64,000 bases of DNA from Stereocaulon alpinum (lineage: Eukaryota; Ascomycota; Lecanoromycetes; Lecanorales; Stereocaulaceae). The notes beneath the pieces were generated by a model that was not told where the DNA came from, ran no database searches, and was given only the letters and a program-made list of their open reading frames with translations. The translations under genes were made by a program, and so were the position numbers. Numbering within the stretch: the stretch's first letter is position 1; each line of letters begins with the position of its first letter. The stretch is taken from assembly GCA_018257865.1 (NCBI GenBank), contig JAEUBA010000084.1:1-64000 (forward strand), written 5' to 3'. Of this stretch, positions 12,301 to 23,095 are shown one piece after another.

Positions 12301-13511
12301 TTCGGACTAACCGGAGGCCCTACCTCCTACTAGTAATATATAAATAATACCTTATTCGAGTATCTTAACAACTTTTACTAAGTATACTTAGATAATATCC
12401 TAATTTATAGTAAGACTAAGAAGGAGCACTAAGAGTATATTAGAAAGGTCCTTATATAACTACGCGAAGTAGGCCTTTAGGTAGATATTAATAAATACGA
12501 GTTCTATATATAAGAGACGAAGTTTTTGGGATTAATAGTATCTACTAGTAGACTAAGAATAGACCTTAATAAGGTCGAAGTAGTTACTAACTAGGAAACC
12601 CCTACCTACCTAAAGGAGGTATAAGTATTCGTTAGCTTCTATAACTTCTACCGTCGATTTATTAAGGACTTCTTAAAGATAGTGAAACTACTAGTAGTAC
12701 TTACCAAAAAAGATTACCCGTTCTATTAGTCTAAAGTATATTAATTAGCCTTTAAAGAGATAAAGGATCTAGTAACTAGTACCTTAGTATTAAGGTACTA
12801 TAAAAGATCTTAACTAGTAGTACTAGAGACTAACTCCTTAGACTACGTTAACGGCGGAGTATTATCGCAAGCGGATAATAATAGGGTACTATATTTAGTC
12901 GTATTCTATAGTAAGAACTTACTACTAGTAGAATATAACTATAAGATCTATAATAAGGAACTACTAGTAATAGTTCGCTACCTAAAGTACTAGCGCCCTA
13001 AACTTAAGTCGACGGATATCCTAATTTAGATCTTTACCGACTATAAAAGCTTAGAGTACTTTATATAAATAAAGGAGCTTACCCGCCGTTAAGCTAGATA
13101 GGCTGAGAAGTTAGTAGACTATAACTTTAAGATTATATACTATACTAGGAAGTTTAATAGGAAAGTAGATACCCTAACTAGGTTACCTAACTTAGTACCT
13201 ACGGATAAGGATAACTTATATCTAAAGTACTAGTATTATATACTACTATCACCTAAGTATTTCTAAGGCTATAATCTAACCTTCTTAGTTAAGGAGGGGG
13301 GTAAGCCTATAGAGGAGTAAATTAATATATTAATAGATAAGGACTTACCCCTCTATACTAGAATTACGTTAGTAAATTAGGACGATAAGGACTATATATA
13401 GGTCTAAGAGGCTATTAAGAAGAATCCTACCTAGATCTTTAATAGTATTAATTTAAGGTACTGCTCCTAACGCTATTATATACTCTTCTATAAAGAACGC
13501 CTTTAGGTCCC

Positions 13512-13760
13512 TATAAAGGCTAGCGACGCCGGCTCTAAGCTGGCGCACTAAGGTATAAGAGACGTAAAGTTACTAGATTTAGGTATTAAGTAATAGACAT
13601 AATCATATTACTTAGTAGTCGAGTAGTAGCAGAACTAATTTCTAAAGATCCCTAAAATACGGGGGAGTCCTAGGTAGTAATACTATTGCTAAGCCCCTAG
13701 ACCCTAATTAATATTATTACGTTAGTGTAGCTATAACGCGTATACGCTTAAGGGTTAATA
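13512..13760 (-). repeat. E2 3' LTR (249 bp)
   Basis: Starts tataaaggctagcgacgcc and ends aagggttaata; equal in length to 20229-20477. A pyrimidine run at 13765-13774 is the polypurine tract on the minus strand. Confidence 0.95.
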
Positions 13761-14112
13761 GTATCCTCCCCTCTAGGCCCTAGTCCTTAGGTACTAAAGT
13801 ATATAGAATAGACTGCTCGTTAAAAACCTTTTAAACTTAGTAGGAAACGTAAGGGAAAAGAGTTAACCTAAAGGCGACGTCGTTAAGGCGGCGCCTTATA
13901 TATATAGAATATTATCTAACTATAATAACGCCTAAATCTATTATAATATAAAAAGAATACGTAGCAGGCGTAGTAGTAACGCGTAGTTATTAATAAATAT
14001 AATCGATTACTAGCTATATTAGCGGGTAACAGCCGCGTTATCGTATTATTAGTTATTATTATTTTAAATAGCTTCAACGTATAGCGACGTCGCAGCGACG
14101 ACGACCTGCGGG

Positions 14113-14150
14113 TATATAAATAATAACTTTCCCCCTAACTTCTCTCTCTT
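14113..14150 (+). promoter_or_regulatory. Putative promoter of the E2 antisense ORF
   Basis: A TATA box (tatataaa, 14113-14120) is followed by a CT-rich run (14131-14150), the usual core-promoter layout of filamentous fungi. It points rightward, away from the 3' LTR and towards the antisense ORF. The matching place in E1 (1660-1700) has tataag and then cctaactttctcttcc. Position and conservation are seen; activity is inferred. Confidence 0.45.
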
Positions 14151-14276
14151 TACAACTCCTAATACGACTTATACGTTCCCTAATATTAGCGTGCCTATAT
14201 CGCAATTAATATTACTAATATAGTTGATAGTTCTTCTCGTTATAATAATATCTAAATATTCTCTTAAGATCGTATA

Positions 14277-14484
14277 TCGCTATCGCGTAATCAGCGTATA
14301 TTATTAGCTGCTAACATATTACTTATAGATATAACTTGTATATATACTTAATATTATACGTCGCTATCGCGTAACCAGCGTATATTGTTAGCTGCTAATA
14401 TATTACTTATAGATATAATATATATATATACTTAATATTATACGTCGCTATCGCGTAACCGGCGCGTATTACTAGCTGCTAACA
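14277..14484. repeat. 84-bp tandem repeat, ~2.5 copies, in E2
   Basis: Units start at 14277, 14361 and 14445 with tcgctatcgcgtaa and are spaced exactly 84 bases; the third is partial. The array lies between the putative antisense promoter and the conserved part of the antisense ORF. 84 is a multiple of three, so it could be translated as a 28-residue repeat. Confidence 0.9.
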
Positions 14485-14522
14485 CTTATAGACTATATTA
14501 TCGATATACCTTTACCCTATAG

Positions 14523-15060
14523 GACTTATTTCTATACGAGGAATAATAATTACGATCGTAGCGACGCTCCTCCCTATTAACGTTATAAGGATAGCTACTA
14601 TAAGCTTAATTATTATTATAAGGTATATTATTCTAATAGCTCTACTACGTCGCCTCCTAATATATCTAGATCCTAGAGCCGTTTCGTCGGTCTATATAGT
14701 AATTAGTACGGCGTTATAGGCGCGAAGGCTAGACTTACTAAGTACGACGTAAGCGTAAGAAAATCGGGAAGCGTATTACCTAATAGCGAAAAGTATAAGG
14801 CTAAACTATAGTAATAAGTAGAGTAGCTCCTATAATAATTACTAATCTCTAATAGGAACTTACGGCGGCGAGATAGTAGGTTATAGAACTTAAGTAAACT
14901 ATCGCTAATTAGTAGTTTAAGTTAGGAACCCTCTAATAAATAATTACTAAGTATACTAAGGAGATAGAGAGTCTCTAGTAATATATTAAGCTCCTAAAGG
15001 AGTAATTATACCGCTATACGTTAGCGTAGAGACGGCGTTAGGATATTTATTTATTTTTTC
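14523..15060 (+). pseudogene. E2 antisense ORF: basic patch plus coiled coil
   Basis: In the frame with codons starting at 14523 the plus strand reads, with TAA/TAG as former Gln, a basic patch R-R-K-R-K-K-I-G-K (about 14724-14770), then S-R-V-A-P (14817-14831), then a heptad-type segment starting N-L-Q-Q-E-L-T-A-A-R-Q-Q (about 14841) and going on for about 60 residues. Motif order and several residues (R-K-R-K-K-I, I-T-Q-Q, K-V-Q-G, S-R-x-A-P, N-L-Q) match the E1 frame, although the LTRs differ. Function unknown; nuclear targeting and self-association are possible from the motifs. Confidence 0.55.
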
Positions 15061-15429
15061 CTTCTTCTTTTCTTCTACTAATATTTAGTAGCGCACCTGT
15101 ATACGTCGTCTTATTAATATAAGATAGATATTTAGCTAGTAATTAATTTAATCTCTTCTTTATTCTACTAAAGTATAAGTAAGTAAGTATAATAATTATA
15201 GAGGAGTACGCTTATAGTATAAGACTATTCACCTATAAGGTTTATAATTATTATAACTTATATCGTCGCTACTGCTTACTCGCCGCCGTTAGTAGTGTTT
15301 AAAGAACTAGAGACTATATACGCTTACTAACCGTCTACTTATTAAAGGCTTAAGTTAAATTATAGGTATCCTTAAGCTCTTCGTCTAGTAACTACTAGTT
15401 ATATTCTTTACCCCAGCTAATTTATTTAA

Positions 15430-18400
15430 CCTTATACTAGACGCCTTACTTATCTTAAACCTTATCTATAATTTCTTTAACCTCCTATATCTTATTATTA
15501 TTAATAAGTTTAGGGGCTTATATAAAGTTCGCCGACGTTATATCGCCGTCGCGAAGGTGGTATAGTTCTAATAATAAGATATAAAAAGTATTATAGATTC
15601 TATAAGTTTATAGTAGTAGAAGGTAGTAAGCCTATACTCCTACTTTATTAGTAATCCTAAAAGGCCCTATAAATTTATAAGATAACTTTTTACTTAGGCG
15701 TTTTTACTTAAGATTCTTAGTTAATAGTATTACTAAATCTCCGACCTTATAGCTTTAAGGCTTATAATTCTTATTATACTACTTAGCTTAAGACTCTCTA
15801 GCGCGCTATAGGCGTTCCGTAGCTTCGTCTCTTAATACTTATAGTAATCTAATCCTCTTATTTATAGCAGGTATCCTCCCCTTAAGGGACTTATTCTTAA
15901 GCTCCTAACGAAGTTTAGGGTAATATCTATATATTAAGTAGAACGATATCGTTCTAATAGAGGAATAAAGACTATTTATATATACGAATTCTGCTATTAG
16001 CAGCTGTTTCGCCTAAGTAGTCTGCTTATTATTAGTAAAGACCTATAAGTAGTGCTTTAGTACCTAATTCTAGCGTTCCGTTTAACTATTAGTCTAAGGA
16101 TAAAAGGCGGTGCTTAGGCGGCGCTTAATCTTAAAGTAAAAATAAATAGCTGACTAGAAGGCGCTGGTAAATACTAAGCCTCTATCGCTAATAATACTAT
16201 TAGGTATACCGTAACGGTATACTACCTTAGTATAAAAAACATCCGCTAGCTCAGCAGCGTTAATTATAGTAGTAGTAGGTATATACCTTACTATCTTCGT
16301 AAATCGATTAATAATTACTAAAATAGTATTATAGACTATATTCTTATATTTACTTAGGGGTAGACCTATAATAAAGTCTATTAAGAGCTCCTTCTATAGC
16401 TTATTAGTAATAGGAAGCGAACTTAGTTCGCTATAGGGGTAATAGCGGGGAGCCTTAGTTCTTTAGTAGATATTATAAGTCTTAATATACTTATTAACCT
16501 ACTTAGAACTCCCGTGCTAAAAGTATTTATAGGTAAGTAACTTATATATCTTCTTAGCGCTAAAGTGCCTTACTAAGGGATTATTATAGTATTTACTAAT
16601 AAGTTCTTCCCTTAAGGCTTTATCTCTAAGGATATATAGGCGGTTATTATTTCTTAATAAACCTTCTAAGTCTAGAGCTTATACCTTACTTCAGAGATAG
16701 CGTTATAACGGCGTACCCTTATTTATAGAAAAGGATTTCGTCTAATTATTAGCAGCTTATAAGTCTTAAATTAAAGTCTTAATTAAATATTAAGGATCCT
16801 TATAAGCTAACTTAATAATACCTCTTATATCCTTCTAAGGAATAATAACTTAGAGGCCTATAATTTAAAACGCCGGCGATATTACTATAATAATTTCTTT
16901 ACCTTCCTTATCTCTACCCTAAAGTGCGAGTTTATTCTATAACGTTAGTAATAACTTAGTGTTTAGCGGGGAACTTCCTTTATAATTAGGGCGTCGCGAT
17001 AGCGGATCCGCAGGATTCGTTTTTCTAGTATAATAAGTAATTTCGAAATTAAAAGTAGCGAGCGTTAGCGCCTATCTAGCTTACTAAGAATTTAATTACT
17101 TCTACTTTATAAAGCCCTTAAGATTATTATAATTAGTAAGAACCTTAATAGTAAACGGGCTACCTTCTAGGTAATACCGCTACTATTTTATTACCGCTAC
17201 TATAGCGAGCAATTCTTAGTTATAAACCTTATAATTCTACTCCGCAGGAATTATCTTCTAAGACTAAAAGGTAATTAGGTACTAGTAGCTATTATTATCC
17301 GGCTGCGTAAGTACTACTATAATAGTAAAGTTAGAGGTATTAGTTTCTATACGTAACTTTACTTCTAGGTTAAAGTAGCGGAGAAACGGCGTACTAAAAA
17401 AGATATCCTAAAGCTTTTAAAAAGTACCTTTAGTACTATTATTCTACTAAAGTTAACCTACCTTTTTCCCGTCTTTACTACCTTTAAGCAAGTCGGTTAG
17501 AGGCGTAATAATAGCGGTATAATTATAAATAAACCGCTAGTAGAAATTTATAAAGCCTAAAAAAACTTATATATCTTAAAAGATCTCTAGCCTAAGCTAT
17601 TCCCTAATTATCGTTATATGTTCCTAATCTATTACTACGCTATTAGTAGATATAATAAATCTAAGAAATTCAACCCGTTTAGTACTAAACTAACACTTCT
17701 TTAGGTTAGCGAAAAGCGAGAACTAACGCAATTATTCTAATACTTGCTAAATATACCGCTAGTAGTCCGCTAGGTTCGCGCTATAAATTAAGATATTATT
17801 AAGATAGATAATATATAAAATATTAATAAGCCCTATAAGAGCCCTATTAATATATACTTAAAACGTCGCTGGGGCGTTAGCGAGCCTAAAAGGTATAACT
17901 AAGTATTTAAAGTAGCTATAGCGGGTGCGGAACGTAGTCTTCTACTTATTACCTTCTTTAATTTAGATCCTATAATAGGTATCCTTTAAGTCTAACTTAG
18001 TAAACTTTTTAGCTCTATATAGGCGGTCTAATATCTTAGTAATTAGAGGTAATAGGTATCGATTTTTAATAGTTACCGTATTTAACCCCTAATAATTAAT
18101 ATAAAGACGCAGCCTACTATCCTTCTTTAGTATAAAGAGGATAGGTGCTTTAGCTGAAGAAACTAAACAGTATATCTAGCCTTTTATAAGCGTATTATTA
18201 AGATAGCGCCGCAGCTCCGCTAGCTTAGATTAAGATAGGTTATAGAGAGGCCTATAAAGCAGCTCCTTACTATCCTTAATATTAATTATATAGTCGCCTT
18301 CCTTTAATAAGGGTAAGGTTCTAGCTTTCTTATTTAAGAAGATATTAGAGAACTCTAGTAATTCCTTTAAAATCTATTTTAGGCTTCCTCTATCTAAGTA

Positions 18401-20200
18401 ATTAGTCGCTATAGCGGCGTATATAATTATATAAACTTTAGGCTCCTTCTTAAGGTAATAGCCGAAGATAGTAGGCTTATTAACCTAAAACTTTTTAGTA
18501 TTAACCTTAAACCGCTACTACTCCGCTAAAGGATCGAGTAAAATCTTTATTTACTTTAACCCTAGTATACTAACTACGATATTAGGACCCTTAAGATTAA
18601 TAGTATAGAAAAGTATACTATACTCCTTACCGCAGCCCTAGCTATTAATAAGTATATACTTAAATTAATAGGTACTATAGATATATATACTAAAGCTACT
18701 TAGAGCTTTTAGTAGTAGTAAGTTAGCAGTAGAAGGTAGTAGGTCCTATTAAACTATAAACTTCTAGGAGATTAAATTAAGCTACGATCTAGTATCTAGT
18801 AAAGTAGTAACCTACTATAAGCTAGTATTAAGCGTTATCTAACCCTTAGTTAGGATAGAAGGACTTACCTCTACTTTTTAAGTTTCTTCCCCCGCTTTTA
18901 AGGCGGTTATAGGGGCTGATTGTTTTTTACTAATACTATACTAATACTAGTATAAGTTATAGGCTTATCGCGATTAGGATAATTTAGGCTTATATAGCCT
19001 AGCTTTCCGTAATAATAGTAGATAAGCTTAGTTACTAAATCTAAATTAGTCTTCTACTTTAGACTTCTTAAACGAGATTTATTTCGCGCTAATTATAAGC
19101 TATCGACCCTTAGGCCTAGCCTATTAGGCTTAGAAATCTATTATTCTAATAGGCGGCTCCCTTATAACTTAGAGGCCCTATAGTTAGATAATTTTATATA
19201 AGCACTTAAGCCGCCGCCTCTATAATACTTACACCCTATAATATTCTCTTATATAATAGCTTAAGTAATAATATTATCCCTATTATTAAATATCTTACCT
19301 ATACTTAAGATTTTATTCTTTAGCTCCGGTCTTAGCTTAGCTAGGAAGAGGTTAGCTTTAAGCTTTAGGGCTATAGGCGGTAGGTTAGCTTCTAACTCCT
19401 CTAAGTAGGCCTTAAATATAGTAACTTTCTAGTTAGAATATTACTTTACCTCCTTAAACCTTTCGTAGGCGAGGAGACGGCGGTTAATAGGATCTATAAC
19501 CAAATTATATAGGAATTACTTAAAGAATTCGAATATTATATTATCCTATCTATAGTCCTTTAGGTAGATATTCTACTAAGAATTCGGGTTATCTTCTAGG
19601 GCGTCTATATAATAGACTATCCTAGATAGTTTAGTAGTAAAGTACTCTAGACTCTTAAGAAACTTCTTCTCTAAGTTAGCGAACTAATATAGGTATTTAC
19701 CCTCGCTAATTCCCTTATAGGGTTATATATTCTTAGGCCGAAAGCTTTTCAGTACTAGGGGTCTTTAGAGTTTAATAGGTAGGTTCGTAGGCGCGCTAAA
19801 GGCGGGCGTTATAAGACGTAAAGGAATCCTTTAGCTAGTAATATTAACTAATTATACTAATATAGTAGTAGTAGGATATTATTCCTCCTCTTAAACTATC
19901 CCTATAGGTATTCTAATAGTACTCCGCAACTTAGGGTATTAAATTATATCGTTTTCAGCTTCTAATACTAATAATTCGTATAGTTACTTTAGGCGGCGAT
20001 TCGTCGCTTAGGCTTCTTATAAGTGTTACTTAAGATCAGCGTCGTCTAAATTAGAGGTATCTAGCTAAGACTCTCCGTCGGTCCTATAGCTCTCCGTAGG
20101 ATCGTTATTATTATTAATATCGTTAGGTTCTTCGGCGTTAGTAACGGTTATAGTAGTATAACTACGCGTCCGACCTAATATCGCAGTAACTCCGGGCCTC
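15430..20200 (-). pseudogene. E2 gag-pol remnant
   Basis: Same order of domains as E1 on the minus strand: gag (about 20200-19050), protease, RT (about 18190-17650), RNase H, integrase and chromodomain (about 15540-15430, again with the E-V-K-E-I-I-D-x-V pattern). The codon changes are of the RIP type. Non-functional. Confidence 0.85.
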
Positions 20201-20228
20201 TCCCTTAAAAAGGTAGAGAAATTAGAAC

Positions 20229-20477
20229 TATAAAGGCTAGCGACGCCAGCTCTAAGCTGGCGTACTAAGGTATAAGAGACGTAAAGTTACTAGATTTAGG
20301 TATTAAGTAATAGACATAATTATATTACTTAGTAGTTAAGTAGTAGTAGAACTAATTTCTAAAGATCCCTAAAATACGGGGGAGTCTTAGGTAGTAATAC
20401 TATTACTAAGCCCCTAGACCCTAATTAATATTATTACGTTAGCGTAGCTATAACGCGCACACGCTTAAGGGTTAATA
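20229..20477 (-). repeat. E2 5' LTR (249 bp)
   Basis: Pairs with 13512-13760; nearly identical, with a few CA/TG to TA changes in either copy. Followed by the target duplication gtccc (20478-20482), after which the E3 integrase resumes. Confidence 0.95.
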
Positions 20478-21863
20478 GTCCCTACCTTACTAAAGCTCTA
20501 TATTAAGCTTATAAAGGAAAGCTATAATCTCCCCGTAAGCGGTCACCTAAGAAGAGACTATATACTAGAGATTCTAAAGCGTTAATTCTACTAGCTAGGT
20601 ATAAAAGAGGAAGTAGTACGCTATATCTATAACTACTATACGTATTAAAGAAGTAAAGTACTAAGAGATTAGTATAATAGACTCCTATAACCCCTACTAA
20701 CTCCGGAATAGCGTTAGTAGGATATCTTAATAGACTTTATTACTAGTCTTCTAATATCTAATAATCGCAACGTTGTTTATATACTAGTAGATCGCCTTAC
20801 TAAGGAACGGTACTACGCCCTATATATAGCTACGGACGAAGGAACCTCTATAGAGGCTATAGTAGATATCTTACTTAACTACGTCTTCCGTACCTACGGT
20901 CTACCTAATTTAATAGTATTAGATCGAGGCCTATAGTTTATCTTATTAGTATAGAAGGCCTTATATAAGCGGTTACGAATTAAAGTAAAGCTATCTATAG
21001 CGTTCTACTCAGAAACTAATAGATAAACTAAAAGGGCTAATTAGGATATTAAGCGATAATTAAGGATATACTACTCCTATATATAGGATAATTAGTTACG
21101 TTAGCTACCTATCGCTAAATTTACTAATAATAACGCTGTCGCTAACGCTACTAGTATATCTCCTTTCTTCGCTAATAAAGGCTTCTATCCCCGTATATCT
21201 TTCTCGCTACTAATAGAGCCTAGCCCCTCCGCCTAAGAAAGGACGTAGGCTACTAAGGCTAATAATATTATAGATAAAATAGTAGATATATTAGAATTTA
21301 TTAAGGAATAGTCCGCTTAGAGCCGTAAAAGGATAATAGACTAGGCGAATCGCTACTAATCTAATATATCTTATAAAGTAGGAGATTTAGTCTTCCTATC
21401 TAGTAGGAATATTACTATAGTACAGCTAAGTAAGAAGCTAGACGATAAGATACTAGGGCTATTTAAAGTTATAAAGAAAGTAGGATATTCCTACCGCCTA
21501 AAGCTCCTAGTAAGTATATAGATCTATAATATATTCTACCCTAGCCTATTACGCAAGGCTGTAAGCGATCCTCTACTTAGATAACGCACTAAACCGCTAG
21601 GGCCGGTAATCGTCGATAATAAAGAGGAGTAGGAACTAGATAAGATATTAGACGCCTAATAGATAGGTAAGAACCGCCGGCTGTAGTTCTACGTCTAATA
21701 GAAAGGCGAAGCGAAACCTAACCGTTAATAGTATAATACGGATAGTAATAAATTTAAAAACGTAGCTAATATCATCGCAGATTTCTATCGCTGCTACCTT
21801 AGAAAGCCTAGTAGTCCCAGTTAATAGGAAACTACTTATACGTATTAGGGTCGATACTTTCTT

Positions 21864-21875
21864 AAGGGGGGGGGG
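21864..21875 (+). other. E3 polypurine tract
   Basis: Two A and ten G in a row, three bases before the 3' LTR. In LTR retrotransposons this tract primes plus-strand DNA synthesis. It contains no CA or TG on either strand and so could not be changed by RIP. Confidence 0.85.
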
Positions 21876-21878
21876 TAA

Positions 21879-22100
21879 TATTATAGGCTAGCCTTTCGTT
21901 ACTTACTAGTCCTTTATTACTTACTAGTGTTTATATACGTTAGCGTTAATCTAACGCTAGGCCCCTTTAGCCTTAGCGCCTACTAAGCCGCGTCCCTAAT
22001 ATATTATATACACGCTCTATATATATAGCTTTCCTTCCTTAGATTTATTCTCCTAGTCTAATAACACCCCTATTAACTCGCTCTAGGCCGGCCCCTGATA
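21879..22100 (+). repeat. E3 3' LTR (222 bp)
   Basis: Starts tattataggctagcc and ends ggcccctgata; pairs with 9091-9312. Followed by actag (22101-22105). Confidence 0.95.
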
Positions 22101-22570
22101 ACTAGTAGAGTTAACGTTAGACTTCTTCTTTACTAGCTTTAGTACGTCTATAGGCTAATTAGATTATAGTTAGTCTACTAGCCTTACTAGGTACTTATAG
22201 ACGTAAGTTCTATCTTTTAGTATATAGACGCTACGAGTAAAAAGTAGCTCCCTAAGGTTTTATAGTAGTAGTTTCTCTACCTTACTAAATATAGCCTTAT
22301 CCTAATTATTAAAGTCTTTAAGGAAGTAGATCTATAGGTTACGCCCTTCTTCTTCGCAGTTTTAGTAGTAGGTTATTACTTTAGTAACGTATATTTTTAG
22401 GGTAGTACTTAACAACTTCTTAGGGTCCTTAAGAACGATTCCTAATAGTATTATTATCCCTTCGTCTTCTACTAGTTACGTTATTATAAGGTTAGGCGTT
22501 GCAGCTGAGGCTTTGTAGTAGTATAGGTAAGGTTTTTAGTATTAAAGTTAAAATTTTTATTCGTACCTTA
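22101..22570 (-). mobile_element. Copia-like host element, N-terminal gag part
   Basis: On the minus strand it reads as an upstream gag segment rich in K, L and V with stops of the TAA/TAG type, and it joins to 9085 once E3 is removed. The 5' LTR of this element should lie to the right (22571-22745), but I could not delimit it. Confidence 0.5.
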
Positions 22571-23095
22571 CTGATCTAAGGTCGATAACTAATTAGTATC
22601 GGTACACCCTCTTGCTAGGTAGTACTGATTAGTAGGTAGCTTAATCCCCTATTACCTGCCCCAGACAACCTAATTACAGGGTGTCTATTAGGCTTAGTAA
22701 ACTAGGGATTATCTTAAATCTAGCTAGCTAAGCTATGGTGTTTTATCTAGGAGTTGGCGCCAAGCCGCTAGTTGCGGAGCGGAGCGACGTTATTCCGACA
22801 GGTTTGAACGCACAGAGATGGTAATTCAAGGTTTGGAGCTCAACGGATGACTTTTCACTGCGCAGGTCAACGCATATGAGTCATGGATTGTCCTTGCGTA
22901 TGCAGTCTCGAGAATTCCAAACCATTGCAGGTGATAGGGGCACTACCCCAGCCACTCTTGGCGTTCTTTAGCGCCTCTTTCGATCAACTGGCAGGCCTCA
23001 GCCTCAGAAAGCCCAAAATCTTGGGCTGTTGATCATAAATCGTGGAATTCCTGGTTCAATGATGCTACACGGCACGACTGACGATTTCCACCAGC
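22571..23095. other. Edge of the AT-rich block and upstream region of the first gene
   Basis: Composition changes from RIP-mutated to normal at about 22740-22760 (from ttaaatctagctagctaagc to gttggcgccaagccgctagt). 22571-22745 is intermediate and keeps some CA and TG; it may hold the end of the copia-like element. 22760-23095 shows no gene; it is the upstream region of the membrane protein at 23096. Confidence 0.6.

Larger units (their letters stand above)
13512..20477 (-). mobile_element. E2: Ty3/gypsy chromovirus nested in E3
   Basis: Two 249-bp LTRs (13512-13760 and 20229-20477) and the 5-bp duplication gtccc (13507-13511 and 20478-20482). Gag-pol reads on the minus strand with the same layout as E1, and the two are clearly homologous in pol (for example cctactatccttctttagta in both, near 5530 and 18110), but the LTRs differ. 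About 1.6 kb lies between the chromodomain (about 15540-15430) and the 3' LTR; it holds the antisense ORF and an 84-bp tandem repeat. RIP-mutated throughout. Confidence 0.94.
9800..21830 (+). pseudogene. E3 gag-pol remnant, split by E2
   Basis: The plus strand gives a zinc knuckle near 10870 (F-Y-Y-N-K-E-G-Y-F-A-T-E, Cys and His codons changed to Tyr), a protease D/N-T-S-A-T near 11150, and an RT block from about 12070: F-C-V-D-Y, N-R-Y-P, T-K-L-D-I, P-F-G-L-T-G-G-P, then Y-L-D-N-I-L-I-Y (active-site YLDD with one Asp mutated). The second half of the integrase keeps Y-S-E-T-N-R near 21010. The chromodomain shows V-I-V-D-N-K-E-E and F-Y-R-x-Y near 21610-21800. E2 separates the two halves of the integrase. 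Confidence 0.88.
9091..22100 (+). mobile_element. E3: Ty3/gypsy chromovirus interrupted by E2
   Basis: Two 222-bp LTRs (9091-9312 and 21879-22100) with the duplication actag at 9086-9090 and 22101-22105. Without the nested E2 and its duplicated gtccc the element is about 6.0 kb. Gag-pol reads on the plus strand: gag with zinc knuckle (about 10870), protease (about 11150), reverse transcriptase (about 12070-12420), RNase H (about 12650-13200), integrase split by E2 (13300-13511 and 20478-21400) and chromodomain (about 21600-21830). A long G-rich purine tract lies just before the 3' LTR. Heavily RIP-mutated. Confidence 0.95.

Noticed and set aside
14277..14484. Regular 84-bp spacing considered as a CRISPR-like array
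   Set aside because: The whole unit is repeated, not short repeats with unique spacers, and it lies within a eukaryotic retrotransposon.
22745..23095. Possible tRNA or other RNA gene in the GC-normal strip beside the repeats
   Set aside because: No TTC-type T-loop and acceptor stem could be fitted.
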